From Flammulina velutipes (lineage: Eukaryota > Basidiomycota > Agaricomycetes > Agaricales > Physalacriaceae), in the NCBI GenBank assembly GCA_011800155.1, contig JAALGH010000021.1, positions 62,001 to 126,000 of the forward strand: a DNA stretch of 64,000 bases, read 5' to 3'. The notes beneath the pieces were generated by a model that was not told the DNA's origin, made no database searches, and saw only the letters and a list, made by a program, of their open reading frames with translations. Both the position numbers and the translations under genes were made by a program. Below are positions 32,013-44,742 of the stretch, piece after piece. Numbering within the stretch: position 1 is the stretch's first letter; every line of letters starts with the position of its first letter.

Positions 32013-34649
32013 CACCCTAGGAAGTAGGTATAACTAGATGTGGTACCATAGTATGAGGGGGTAGTATTCAAATGTCTACCTCTAATTACAAGTACTGTAA
32101 GGTGAGGTCAACAACTAATTGTCTGTCCGCTCCGGTGCACTGGGGCAGGTAGCTCTAGCTGGGCTATATATGGATAGGACTATTGATGGTATTGATGGGG
32201 CCAGATGATGGGGAGCAGGGGATGGGGGAAATGTGGCACCAGGAAAATCCAGACCTAGGGTCTGATGGGAGCAGGGGATGAGGGATGGGGGCAGGGGAAA
32301 TGTGGCCACACAGGAATCCGGACCTAGGGATTGATGGGAACTAATGAGATTGATGGGGGAGAGGGAGGGGAATGGGGGCAGGGGGATTGGGGGCAGGGTA
32401 CAATTGTGGCACCAGGATAAATACTGGGCTATTGCCAGGGTATGAGGAGGGTATGGGAGGGGTGATTGTAGGTTGAAATATAGAATTCTTTCTAACTATC
32501 AGAAACATGAATGGGGATGTGGCAGCTACTGAAACCAATAATAAAACGATGTGTGGCGCATTTTTAATCGAGGAGCACATACCTCGGATCGACCTGGGGT
32601 TGTTCTAGATGTCTTCCTATTGAAAAATGAATGTGTGCAGCACAAAGAACCATGTAAAAACACGAAGAACTGGCTGAGAAACAAGCCAAACATTATTGAA
32701 AATCCCTTAAAAAGCACCAAAAAGGGAGCAGCACTTTTCCCTCGCATTGGGGTGACTTCAAGTTACCTGGAAGTCGTTTATGAACCTTTGGGGCATTGCA
32801 TATAACACTCAGTTAGTCCCCCAGGTCAGCAGGACCATTGGATTTGATCAAAATACCCAAAAATTCCGCCACACATCGTCGAGCCACCCCACCAGCTTGC
32901 CATCATCTGGGGACATCTTATATTCAAAGATATATGTATATACTCTTATAATCATGAGTTAGATGAGGTCTGGAGTGTCAAAAATGCGGTCAAAACCTTG
33001 GATATACCCCAAATAATGTCCCCCACCAAAGCACACATACCATCAACTTCCTCTAACCTCTGGGCTGTCCCAATGTATTCTATTATCATTATAGATGATG
33101 TATTAACACCCTAGAGGTTCCCCTATTGCCTGAAAATACGAATATCAATAGTACAATAATTTATATCTTCTCCTTCTACACCAAGAACTACCCCAACTAT
33201 CACACATCTGAGTGGTGGACTATTGATTTTAACATCATACAATGTGTTTTTAGCTTCCCAGAATATGTCCCAGGTTGAACACCCTTCAATATAGAGCATG
33301 AACATTTGAGAATTAGTACAAAGATCATATTCTCACCATGTACCAAAGGGATGTATCTTCGAGGTCTACCTATGACCTGGGCCCCAAGATATCATCTATA
33401 TGATGTCAAATGACTATTAGAGCAGTCCTAAAGATGTAGATATGCGAACCAGTGGGTGTACTTGAGGAGGAAGGGTGAATAAGGGCTCACCTATTATCAT
33501 GAATATTCGCATTTTGACATACTGGGGACACCTCTGGGGTGCTAATACATCATATATAATGATAATAGAACACATTGGGACGACCCAGAGGTCAGGGGAA
33601 GTTGATGGTATGTGTGCTTTCTTGGGGGACATTATTTGGGATATATCCAAGCTTTTGACCGCATTTTTGACACTCCAGACTTCATCTAACTCATGATTAG
33701 AGCATTATATACATATATCTTCGAATATAAGGTGTCCCCAGGTCATGGCAAGTTGATAGTGTGGCCCAAAGCTATGTGGTCCGGGTTTTTGGCATTTTGA
33801 TCATATCCAAGGGTTCTGTTGACCTGGGGACCTAACTGAGTGACATATGCAATGCCCCAAAGGTGTCTGGACGACCTACAAGTAGTTCCAGGTCACCCCC
33901 AAGCGAGGGAAAAGTGCTGCTCCCTTTTTGGTGCTTTTTGATGGATTTTCAATAATGTTCTGCTTGTTTCTCAGCCAAATCTTCGTGTTTTTACATGGTT
34001 CTTTATGCTGCACACATTCATTTTTCGATAGGAAGACATCTAGACCAACCCCAGGTTGATCCGAGGTATGTGCTCCTTGATTAAAAATGCGCCACACATC
34101 GTTTTATTATTGGTTTCAGTAGCTGCCACATCCCCATTCATGTTTCTGATAGTTAGAAAGAATTCTATATTTCAACCTACAATCACCCCTCCCATACCCT
34201 CCTCATACCCTGGCAATAGCCCAGTATTTATTCTGGTGCCACATTTCCCCCCTGCTATCAATCCCCCAACCCCCATCCCCCATCCTATCTGCCCATCAAT
34301 CCATCAATCCCATCAATCCCTAGGTCCGGATTTTCCTTGTGCCACATTTCTTATCCCTATTCCCCATCCCCTATCAATGATCCCCATCAATTCTGATCAA
34401 TCCCTAGGTCCGGATTTTCCTGGTGCCACATTTCCCCCATTCCCTGCTCCCCATCATCTGGCCCCATCAATACCATCAATAGTCCTATCCATATATAGCC
34501 CAGCTAGAGCTACCTGCCCCAGTGCACCGGAGCGGACAGACAATTAGTTGTTGACCTCACCTTACAGTACTTGTAATTAGAGGTAGACATTTGAATACTA
34601 CCCCCTCATACTATGGTACCACATCTAGTTATACCTACTTCCTAGGGTG
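32013..34649. mobile_element. 2,637-bp giant foldback (palindromic) element
   Basis: The ends are CACCCTAGGAAGTAGGTATA at 32013 and its complement ending CCTAGGGTG at 34649. They are flanked by the direct repeat AATCCAA (32006-32012 and 34650-34656). The two arms match in inverted orientation from the tips to at least about 33160 on the left and 33480 on the right, over 1.1 kb each with scattered differences and indels. This leaves a loop of roughly 300 bp. Both arms carry G-rich/C-rich tracts (GGGGGCAGGGGG type) near the outside. Mirror-image open frames occur in both arms, reflecting the palindrome and not real genes. There is no transposase. A transcript through it would fold into a very long hairpin. 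Confidence 0.9.
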
Positions 34650-34656
34650 AATCCAA

Positions 34657-35028
34657 CGTCCCACACTGGCGGTATTCCAGGTAGTCGTAAGAAGAACATG
34701 CGGACGACGCCCTGCTTCCTCCTTCCGTCTAGCCTCCTCTCCCTCTGATATGCAATGAAGACACCGGGATGCTGCCAGCTGAAACACCATAACTCTTGTT
34801 GTCGATTTTGGGCAGCAGGAAATGCATGACGGTCGCAATGATGGATCTGGGAAGTCTGGATCGTTGGCTACGACCAGCGGGCAGCACTTGTGGACGGCTT
34901 TGGAGGAGAAAACGGGGATATATGCGAGGATGGAGGAGGATTGTAGTACCAAACGCGCGTCCGGGTTGGCTGGGTATTCCATAGTCCGACTTCGTTCCTC
35001 TGGACGTCTTGAGCGCTAACCGTTAGAC
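34657..35028 (+). pseudogene. Possible continuation of the repeated-exon locus
   Basis: Sequence after the foldback element resumes with AATCCAACG like the upstream modules. An open frame at 34822-35019 reads through SGKSGSLATTSGQHLWTAL and ARMEEDCSTKRASGLAGYS and stops at 35019. If the element is removed conceptually, it lies on the same strand as the 31.4-32.0 kb modules. Assignment to one gene is inference. A tRNA-like A-box occurs on the opposite strand at about 35020, without a B-box. Confidence 0.3.
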
Positions 35029-36020
35029 CAAGAGGCTATATTCCTTGCTGTCGAAACCGCACATTTTCTATCCTAGTAACGGGTAATCAGCGATTGGCGC
35101 ACACCAGGTAGTATCACACACGTTGTGCACAGCGACAATGACAGGAAAGGGAGGGTAGCTACGAGAGCAACATAGAAAGTCAAACAGTCCAGAGTCGTTG
35201 GTTCATGAGGCAAAGATGGTAAGAACTCGTCGTTGTCGTCGTTGGTGAGAGCGATGTCAACACAGATGACCAAACAACGACAAAATCTCTTTGCCTGCCG
35301 GTTCGGCATTTTACGATCTCTTCGTCCTACGCTCACCCGTAACGCGACTCGAACGACACCTTTAAACAAATCTAACACATAAGAATGCATTTTACCTCAA
35401 CCTTCCAAAGATTTGGCCTGTCATCGAGGGGATATCACGACGGTGTCGGGCACAACTCAGTTCAAAAAGCAACATCTCCATGTCTCTCTGGAATTCAACG
35501 AAGCTAATGCCTACGAACGGTGAGTACTTAGATTGTACATGTATCCCGTTGGCTACGCCGCACGATTTAACTGATTGTGTAATATCACAGAACCCGCATA
35601 GATACTTAGACTGGGAAGGAATTCCTCCGACCGCGAGTGGTCTAATGAGTTCGAAGCTCGATATCCGAGTCCCTTGCTTATAACATATAGCAGTGATTCA
35701 CGGACCCACTTGAGCTTTGGCGACAGTATGACTGTATGTATCCCTTGCGCCACTTTTACGCGTCAATCCTCACAGAGAATTCCGACAGTGTGTTATCCCA
35801 TGCGAGATAAATGTACGTACATAAGTCTCCATTCACTTTTTTTACTCTCCCAACCTGACCTCTCTGAAGATCTCCTCGCTCCGCTCCATTTTTCTCAGTC
35901 CGAGGGTTGTTATCCAGAATCTGCGACCACGTGATTCGTTTCTGAAGGCGTCGAAGCGCGCTAGGACAATGGAGCATTACTCACATATTTGTTTTCTGAA
36001 CAATCAGTGCGAGCAACGAT
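35029..36020. other. Intergenic region without a confident gene
   Basis: Several short open frames occur on both strands, none with a clean exon chain. It probably contains the upstream region of the zinc-finger-like gene. Confidence 0.35.
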
Positions 36021-37596
36021 ATGGTCTTCTCAGAACTGAGGGAATATATAGAAGGTATCTTCACCCAGCCTGACTACCTCATCGTCGCCACCTACTCCCT
36101 TTCTCTTCTCTATTATGTGCGTTCGAGTCCATGTCAAATTTTTACAACATTTACTGATGCTCCCCGTTCCACCTAGGTCCTATCAGATACTGTCTCCGAC
36201 CGCGTGAGTTTTCTGAGGCGATATTTCAAACATCCACCAACACTCTCTAGGTCCGCTGATCTCACCGGAGAGATCGACATGAACTTGTGGGCGCAACTTG
36301 AGAATGAAATGGAACGAGTAGATGAAGATGGGGAGGACGAGGGCGCGAAGGATGAAGTAATGTTTGTCGCATTCTCGGGCGCGCTCATTTACTGTTCTAA
36401 CTCTACTTTACTCAGGGTTTACGCCACGGCTGGTCAAGTCGCCAACGATCGTGTGTCTCTGGCAGACCACGATGCCGAACCTACGACCTCTGGTGCCGAT
36501 CCTCTGGAAGAGCTCTACCCATACCACAACCTCACGCGCAAAGAGAGGAGATACATCGCCAGGCAATTTACAACATGTCAACAGGTACATTCATTCTCTT
36601 GAAATATGTAACAAAGGCTCATTATAACATTCTCAGCCTCCCACCCGTTCCTGATCATCTCCGCGCTGATAAGTTCAAGCAAGTGGTTGATTGGACTCGG
36701 GGGAAAGGAATACCCAAATGGTGAGTTCCTCTACATTTACCACGCTTTGGGCACAGATTGACATATTATATTGTAGGTATGAGGCCGGTGTTGTTTCTTC
36801 GAATCCTGCGTCGTGAGTAGACACTAGTCCTGCTTGCATGCCCTTTCTGACGAAATACCAGTCCCTCTAAATCGAAGGAAACGACGAAGAAAGACGCTCC
36901 TAGTCCAACGCGCGGCAGGAAGCGTGCACGCTCAACGACTGATTCGAGAAGCCCGTCACCGAAGAAACAACGTCACAGCATTCCGGAACTGCCAATCCTT
37001 AAGACCTGGGGCAAGACTCCAGCCATTCCCGGTGATGCGTACTGGACCGTTCCGACCGCATACAGCGGGCCTCGTTCCAAGTACGTACATTACCACTTGA
37101 CGCCTATTTGACGTCTGACTGTTATAACAGGCCAGTTCTATTCACGCGCGACCAACTGGTTGTGTCGGAACGAATGGCAGCCGGCTTCGCAAAAACATAT
37201 CCGAATCTGGTGGCGCGCATGTCCGATATACTGTACATCGAATCACCCGTTCTCGACGTTGCAACTCCCATTGTCTGCCCTCAAGACAAACACACCATCG
37301 CACTGGGAGATCTTGAGCGCCACATCGTTGAACACCACAAGATCCCCGGGACTGAAGAATCATTCATATGCCGGTGCTCGACACGGAGTCACATCAAGAA
37401 GACGGAGACATTTACAACGTCCAAGGAGATGTTGAAGCATTTCCACAGCATGCATTTGGTGGAGATCAAGTCTTGCTGTCCATATTGTTCGGCGCGCATT
37501 ACGGCGGAGGACGAGAACATATTCAAGTATTGGTATCAAAATTGTAAAGGATTTAAGGGTCAACGTATGTGGCGTCGCTTCATGCAAGGGCGGTGA
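36020..37596 (+). CDS. Zinc-finger-like (C2H2-type) hypothetical protein, multi-exon
   Basis: The 3' part is clear. Exons from about 36655 (LPPVPDHLRADKFKQVVDW) splice through introns near 36720 and 36816 into a Ser/Arg-rich basic segment (RGRKRARSTTDSRSPSPKKQ), then across an intron near 37081 to the last exon. The C-terminal domain has paired Cys/His groups suggesting zinc fingers: CPQDKH...HIVEHH, CRCSTRSH...HFHSMH and CCPYC. The stop is at 37596. The N-terminal part probably begins with the ATG at 36020 (MVFSELREYIEGIFTQ), but two alternative splice choices around 36180-36420 give different frames, so the first third is uncertain. It is likely a nuclear DNA- or protein-binding factor. No transposon hallmark is seen. 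Confidence 0.5.
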
Positions 37597-37832
37597 GGGC
37601 CCTACGAGAACTGAAGGAAACCATGTATCGATGTCAGAATTCCAACTTTTGACCACATGGAAAGCAAGAATAGAAGGTGTTAGGTGGTATGAAAATAAGT
37701 GATAACATAGGTAGGATTTCGTCGCATTGAGCAACTTTTCTAGTCGTCGTTGTAGTCAAACAAATGAATTAGGATGGTTATTGACAAATAAGATCAAACA
37801 TGTTCTATTTTTCAAGCAGGCAGATAGACCCT

Positions 37833-39786
37833 CTACTCCGTATTATTGACCTTCATCTCCGAAAAGTGCCTCCCCCAATTCAACCACCATTCCTCCACAC
37901 TCTCGAGCGCATCATAGTTCGCGAGGGCGATCCACGACGTCCACATCTGCGCGAGCTCCTCAGAGTGCTCATTGGGTGCGTTGGCGATGTCCAATGAATA
38001 TCGCAGGCCAAAATTGCGGAGCTCACGGTGCTCGCCTGGGGGGAGAGAGGTGAACATGAGCCCAGAAAGTTCACTGTTGGAGACTATCTTGGAACGTGGG
38101 ATCCGGATCTCGTTAAAGCCATGAAGGAAGCTTGGTATTTCGGACTTGTGAGTTATGTGAGTGAAGAGTTGGCCTAGGGTGAATGTGTCCTCAATGGCGA
38201 GGGAACTACCGGGAATGTGAGAAAAGCTGGGACTAAGTAGAAAAAGGTGTACAAATTATGAGTACCGTAAATCTGAAAGAACATGAGAACATTGGTGTGG
38301 TAGAAGAGATACGATGACGTACAGGTGTACAATGGGCAGCGTCGCCCACAATGACAGCTTTGGAATGGGGGTCAACATAACTTTCCACCGGATGTATGTG
38401 CTGCACGGTGGGATGTCCAACTTTGGCGATATCTATGAGAATCTTTAGGCTGGAAGACAGTGCATGAGTTTCTCAATATCTCAGAGACAGAAATGTAACA
38501 TACACAATATGTGCGTCGGGTATGTAGGAATGCATGAATTGACTTGAACATGGAGTTGTCCATTCGAGATCGAGGTCATTCGGGGTCGTCTGTCTGGTGA
38601 GGGTAACTCCCAGTGTGTAGACATCACCATGCTATAGAGTCAAATGAACATAAGAAAGGAAGGAGGCGCGATGTCAAACGTACCACTCCGCCTGTCAGGC
38701 AATATCCGTCGCCCATCCAGACAATGCACTAGCATCCATGTTCAGACAATGAAGGACCCAGGTGTGAGATGGTGCGTACCTTTTTAGATGTGACGAGCTC
38801 GTACAATTCTGGATACAGTCTCATAGATTCCAGTGGCATGGATACTGATCCTCTGGAGTTGTGTCAGCACACATCGAAAAATCAGCCATTCACATACCCG
38901 ACAACCACCTTAAACAAACCCATCAGACCTGCCGTGCTACTAGCGCAAGTGTCGTCGTCGTCGTCGCTATCATCGTCATCTGCAGTTTCTTGCTTGAGAA
39001 GGTATTCCCGTACTACGCTATTCCGTCCGTCCGCGCCAATAATCTACGTCGAGTTAGCAAGGGCAAATGAAGAGCGGCTGGCATGGAAACCTACGACGTC
39101 ACCCTCTATTCGTTCACCATTCTCACCTATGGCGACTGCGGGTCCGTCCCTCAACGTTTCAATCGTCTGGATGGGGAAATTGTAGAAAAATTTAACACCG
39201 AGTTTGTGGCAGAAGCTGTGCATGAATGCAGTATAATCATGATGCTATGTACAAAATATTCGGCTTTTTGGTCTATGAGAGTGAAGACTACGCACCGAGA
39301 TGAGATAGTAGTCGGAGCCGAGATCCTCCATCATTTGGCTTTTGAAGAACATGCAGCCCATTACTTGGTCGGTATTGCCTGAATCAAGGATTTAAATGAA
39401 CGGGGGAGGGTGCAAAGGGTAGATGCTGACCTGTTCGGAATTCAAGACTGCAGAACGAAATATGAGCGAGGATTAGAAAAAAGTTTTAATACGACGCACA
39501 CTTCCAATTTGGTTGCCTTCCCAAACACCACGGACGCTCCAGGAAACGTATGAATGATACGTGCAACGTTCGGGGAGAGATGTATCCCATCACGTAGTGG
39601 CCGCAAGTCACTGTCGATGTCGGTGTCGTTGCTATTGTCGTTCCCGTTGTCGTTGTGGGTCTGTTGGCGACGCTCCAAGACGGTGACGCAATGACCGCCA
39701 CATGCTAACGCGATGGCGCATCCTAAGCCAGCGGCACTGTCACCAATGACAATGAAATCAAGTGGGCAATGGAAAGTGTTGGACAT
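37833..39786 (-). CDS. FAD-dependent monooxygenase (salicylate hydroxylase/UbiH-like)
   Basis: Flavoprotein that would hydroxylate an aromatic or related substrate using NAD(P)H and O2. From the ATG at 39786 the N-terminal Rossmann motif is DFIVIGDSAAGLGCAIALA and ends in VLERR, the usual FAD-binding strand-helix-strand. After several introns the second signature appears as GDVIIGADGRNSVVREYLL. It becomes continuous only once an intron with a GCTAAC branch site and an ACGTAG acceptor is removed. VWMGDGYCLTGG and the GD motif AVIVGDAAHCTP follow, and the gene ends at 37833. All joins keep frame, so the gene appears intact. Two acidic insertions are unusual: Asn/Asp-rich after the first motif, and an Asp run near ETADDDSDDDDD. 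It is a single host-like metabolic gene; the substrate cannot be read from sequence. Confidence 0.85.
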
Positions 39787-41673
39787 GGTTACGAGCAAGT
39801 TATGAGGAAAGACTGTACGTATTATGTACCTAGCCCTGCTCAACTGATGTTTTCCCCATTTGGGGCAATGCTGAAGGTTACGGTGCCACACTGCCATCCC
39901 GTCGTGTTCAACCATTTAATGTAGGTTCCCATGGAACGTTGTTCAATGAATTGAGGCAGTGCTCTTTTCCCTCTAGTACTTAAACCAATCACCTTGACAG
40001 ATAGCACCTTATCTTACAATCCTACCCTCGAGTTCTCGAGCACTCAGTAAACATCCATGTCAGTGTAGCCTTCCAGAAATCAATTATTACTGATGAAATG
40101 ACATAGGGCTCGTTTAAAACGCACACTTAAACCGAAGAAACCAAAGATGGTCCTGAAAAGACAGATGTCCTGCCCAGAAGACAACTGCGCCACTGGATGT
40201 TACACACTTTCGGTAACACCCGAAACACATGCGCGTGCCATGCACACCTCCGAAGCACGCTGGATTGATCCAACGAATGGTAAATATTCGTTGTTCCATT
40301 TGAGATTCATACTCAAGCTCAAAACCAAAGGATTTGACAACGGGCGAACTGTCTGAAATCAATTTTCTAATCCCGTTTATGCAGAGTTCAGATAATGTGT
40401 GAAAGCTAAGGAAAATACTGCCCTTGCGTTTTCAATAATATTGATCAGCTGGTAGCGATAAGTATCAGACATGAGATCCACTCAGTCCCTCACCCTTATA
40501 CAGAGAGTCCGAAGTTAGCGTCCAGCGCTTAAGATTCTATTACTGACACATGGAGGCAGCACTATTGCTCGTGTTGATCACAGCTTAGCATTTAGTACTC
40601 TACATCAGCGTGAATGGCCAATTGGCGAACCCAATACCAACACAATTTCCCAAAAGAACTATAGCAACAACCTATGTGCAAGGTGTCCATGCGATAGATA
40701 TCGTACGTTATCTAGAGTGTTCGTCCGCTGCCAACAATATCGTACGGGAAATACGCCTCATTGCCTCTCAGTACTTTTCCCAATGCCCTCATCAAACTCC
40801 CAGCAAAAAGTCATCGAAGACTCTCTTCATGTCTACCGGGCGTCCAGCTCGTCTGTCTATCAGGTCAAAGCTCGTCTGTCTATCAGGTCAAAGCACCTTC
40901 GAACATGGACCTTCGGCATCCTGTCGTTTGAGAGGAAGAGGACCAAGACGACTCATGTATGGCTCGTTGGGATCGTTTTCGTCCGGATACTGGCAGGAGA
41001 CCATGATGAAAACGACGCCGACAGACCAGCGAGGCAAAGTGTAACGATGACTGCGTCCCAGTAGCCGATCGACCAGCCTGGACAGGCGCAATTTGTCCTT
41101 AGGTCTGCCATCCCCTTCATATCCACGACCAATCCAGAGTACCTCTGCCGTAATGGACCTCCCTTCCATACATTGGCAATCACTGTATGCCCAGCGACGA
41201 CGTGGCAAGCATTCGCTGCATCAGCAGAAATCTGCTATTGTCGTCCCATCATCCCGAAGGTCCATGTATGCCAAGTTAGAGCTCCACACGACTCGTTCGC
41301 CCGCCTGGAAGAGATTGGGAACATGATCCGCGGACAATATCGCAATGGGCTTCGACGACCTCGCAAGGATTCTGGGGCGCCTCCTTGGTTTTCATCGTCT
41401 CCATTACGGGCCTGACATTCCTCCAGGCTGAGAGCCGGAACCGCTGTAATCCGTGTTGTCGATGGGATAGACGACACCACGAAATATGCAGAACGGACAA
41501 AAAGACAAGTCGCTCGTGCGACGAGTTATGAGGGTTTTCTTGGAAATGCATCTAGATTTGGTCGCCCCGATGATCTCGTTGACTGAGCGCAGCACAATCC
41601 CGACCTAGAAAATGGTATTAGATTCAGCATAAAACAGGGGGAGAAGACGTACCGAGCCATGGGTAGTAATATA
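39787..41673. other. Decayed region, no confident gene; 23-bp tandem duplication
   Basis: A perfect tandem duplication of GCTCGTCTGTCTATCAGGTC plus three bases occupies 40847-40892. Open frames are short and overlapping. The minus strand between about 41400 and 41600 and beyond the MITE at 42200-42350 may be remnants of one gene, but I cannot build an exon chain. Confidence 0.4.
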
Positions 41674-41681
41674 CCGTATTG

Positions 41682-42183
41682 TAGACTCCGGCACGAGTGG
41701 CGGGTGGAACGGGTGACCCGCGAGTGCACTTGCAATAAGTACCTGCGAGTGCACTTGCCGCAGGTAGGCGGGTACCCGGGATGCGGGTGGTGCATGAGTG
41801 GCGGGTAGCGGTTTTGAGAAAACGACGGGTAGTGCATGTACCCGTGGGAAAGTTGAAGATGGCCATCCTTGACTTTCCCACGACTCTAGTGTAGGTAAAA
41901 GGTATCATTCACTGTTAAAACTACTTCATTACTTCATTGTTCAAGTAATATAACGTCTATAAGTAATTATTTGTATATCTAGTATGGAATTCGTAGGATA
42001 TATTGAATAAATGACGGGTACCCGTGAAAATACACGAGTGTTGATGGTACCCGGGTACCCTGGACCACCCGACCCGCGAGTGGTGCACCCGTCTGAGGCG
42101 GGTGGTGAGTATTGATCCAGAGGCATGAGTACCTGTCTCGCGGGTGGTGAGTGCACCCGCACAACAACTCGTGCCGGAGTCTA
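41682..42183. mobile_element. 502-bp hAT-like MITE
   Basis: The terminal inverted repeats are TAGACTCCGGCACGAGT and its exact complement. They are flanked by the 8-bp direct repeat CCGTATTG (41674-41681 and 42184-42191), the duplication length of hAT elements. Subterminal regions contain many GC-rich motifs such as GCGGGTACCCG, ACCCGCGAGTG and GGGTACCCGGGTACCC, in both orientations. The middle is AT-rich. There is no coding capacity. Confidence 0.9.
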
Positions 42184-42191
42184 CCGTATTG

Positions 42192-44740
42192 TAACACCGG
42201 CTGATAGCATACAAATCGACATGAATTTCTGCCAGATAAGTGTGGCAGGCAACGGGACAAGTGTCCTGGACATCAAGGATACCTGTTGCAAGTTTTCGGC
42301 AAGGCGCTTGACTGTCCAATAGTACAGCATGCATACCCTGAGCGAAAGGTAGCAGAGAGGGATGGCATACGGGAGTCCGCGCAAGCCAAGACCTGATTCG
42401 TCGTCGGGGTTTGCAGCGAGACCATCTTCACGGATGACGATAGTATAGCCTAGCCCTTCAGTTGCTTCAGCGTGGTAGTCCTGCTGAATGATCGTTCCTT
42501 CAGCGTCTGTTCGAAGTGTTGAAAATGCGACGTCTGCTCCAAGATACGGAGGGCCTAGATGGGAATCGGCTTTCTAAAGATAGGTAGAAATTCGTCCAGG
42601 TGTGGGATGGCTGATGCTGGCAGCCACCAGACAGGGAAGATTATTCCGTCGGTGGGCATGTCTTGCACGAATAGGGAAGAAGGCAAGCTGGGCTACGGAG
42701 AGCGTGTACGTCGTCGTCGTCGTGATGAAAGGGTAGTCGTCTGTCCTACAGCGATACGGACTGGGACGGAAAGACTAGGTACGATATGAGCATGTAAGTC
42801 TTTACACAATCTTCGGGAAGACGCACATCGAGCCCAGCAGTGCCGTGTAGTCATCCCTCCAGAGCGTTAAGCGGTCCCATCGCAAAACTCGAAGCATGGA
42901 GCGCGACGACTGTCTCGGGAGGAAGAGTGGCTACGGACAGCGACTAATGCATGGGTTGGAGCAACGAATAGGTACGGCAGCGGGAGTTTTCTGGTGGTTG
43001 TTCCGCCAATACAGGACCACAAAGGGAGCGTACACGTACAGATCGCAGTGAGAGCGCTTTTCCTGTAACACAGAAAGGATTCCGCAAACGAGGCCAGTAC
43101 AGCCAGGTTTGATCTTTTGACAGCTTTGGTTCGTCCCTATGCGCCCTCTAGGTCCGCCAGCAAACAATCCATACACGAAACAACAGGACTGCGACCGTGG
43201 TTATCGCTGCGAAAGGAATCGCTACCGCATATAAGTACACTAAAAACGAGCAGCCACCTGTAAGTCCAAGATGCCACGGAAGTTAGAGAGACGTACCGTC
43301 CAGCAAGTGTCCTCCATGCAATGCTCCCTTCGAGCAGAATATCAGAGCGAGCGGCAGTAAGTTCCCATGAAACTTTGAGGACGAGATGGTGGTAAGAGGC
43401 AGAAGAGCATCGGACCCTAACCCTATTGATCGTGTACGCCACTAAACTTGATGGACAGCAACATTGCTTGGACGGAATCTAGCAAAGCTGATTTCCGCAA
43501 TAGCACTGACCGGACGACAAGTACTGCATTCGAGCATGGATACGACGTGCTCTGCGTATATTTGCATTGTCGAGAAATACAAACATAGCTTCGTCAATTT
43601 AAGCAAGACGCTAAGCCCAATCACCTCGATAACATCTGGTGTGGCGGCTTCCAGGCCAAGGAAGAGAGTAGTGACGGAAGGTAGTTTTCCGAGGAAGGCG
43701 ACAGTTTCGTTTGTCTTGTATTGGAAAAATCGATGGATACCTTGATAAGTTTATCGGTGGTATTGAACATGGGAAGTGACATGGACGGACGGCCTCAAGG
43801 GTGATAGATGATGAGTTCAGGTGTCTCCAATGCTGGAGCATATATACGGTTCTTCCACACAGTAAAGAAAGCAAGATTGGATAATTTTATTGAGGCCTAT
43901 ATACTCTACTTACACATATGCACTACTACACATTGTGGTATAATGCTATGAGCCCAAAGCCGAGGTGAACGTCGAGCGATGCGACGTCCAGTCATTCTCA
44001 TCTAAATTGCCGGTACCAATATGTGATCGCCTGGGACATTTTCAGCACATGTTGTTTGACAGAAAGAGGACGAGGAAACTTACCATCGACGACTAACTTC
44101 GCAGAGGTGTTCGGTGCAGACTACAAAGAGTGCAAACATGGCAACGTCGACGTCACGCAGTATGGTATTCTGAGGTGGTGTAGGTCACAATTGGTGGTGG
44201 TGAGTCATTGGCCTGGAAGATTGCACAGTTCATGTTATTCCTAGGGTATGGTCAGGCCGCTGAGAGGATTGAAACTATGACGAAACGACAACGTACCATA
44301 CGACGGAGTCAGAGACGGACGGAGCGGCACGGAACAGCACAGCGACGAATGTTGTCGTCACTCCTAGAACCTAGGCGATGAATATAGCAGCCAGTCAGTG
44401 AGGTTATTCGGTGTTGCCAAAGGGCAAGGAAGTACTTATGTATGAGATGTTGACTTGTGGTCGGAATCCGGCTGAAGTCAAATGGTCGAAGTCAAAGTCA
44501 GACAGTGGTAGGAAACAAGAGGTGATCAGCATGCGGAGATTGAAAAGAAGTTACTCTCTGCGAGCCCCTGGGACATGAAATGTAATTTTAGACGGCTACA
44601 GATTGGAACAGAAAAGTCCCGGATTATTTGTGAATGCCAGGGTACCATTTCGGTAGCTACAGATCAATTACATTGCTGTACGATGTGCCCTAGGTTTACC
44701 GTTATCCTTCTCTACGAACCGATCTCCCCAGACGCACTTC
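42192..44740. other. Decayed region with membrane-helix-like remnant
   Basis: On the minus strand around 43165-43250, one frame reads a convincing membrane helix (VYLYAVAIPFAAITTVA), but it is followed by in-frame stops. Around 42560-43060 the same frame continues with interruptions. A degraded multi-pass membrane protein gene is possible. I could not join exons with confidence, so nothing is called. Confidence 0.3.
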
Positions 44741-44742
44741 TT

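Noticed and set aside
32341..34547. Mirror-image open frames in the foldback arms, including hydrophobic Pro/Ile-rich ones
   Set aside because: They are the same sequence read from each arm of the palindrome, without splice signals or a plausible fold.
34985..35045. Third tRNA-like A-box on the minus strand (TGGTCTAACGGTTAGCGC)
   Set aside because: No B-box follows at an acceptable distance and no cloverleaf forms.
42931..43442. Multi-pass membrane protein gene
   Set aside because: Only one convincing helix is readable, followed by in-frame stops; there is not enough for a call.
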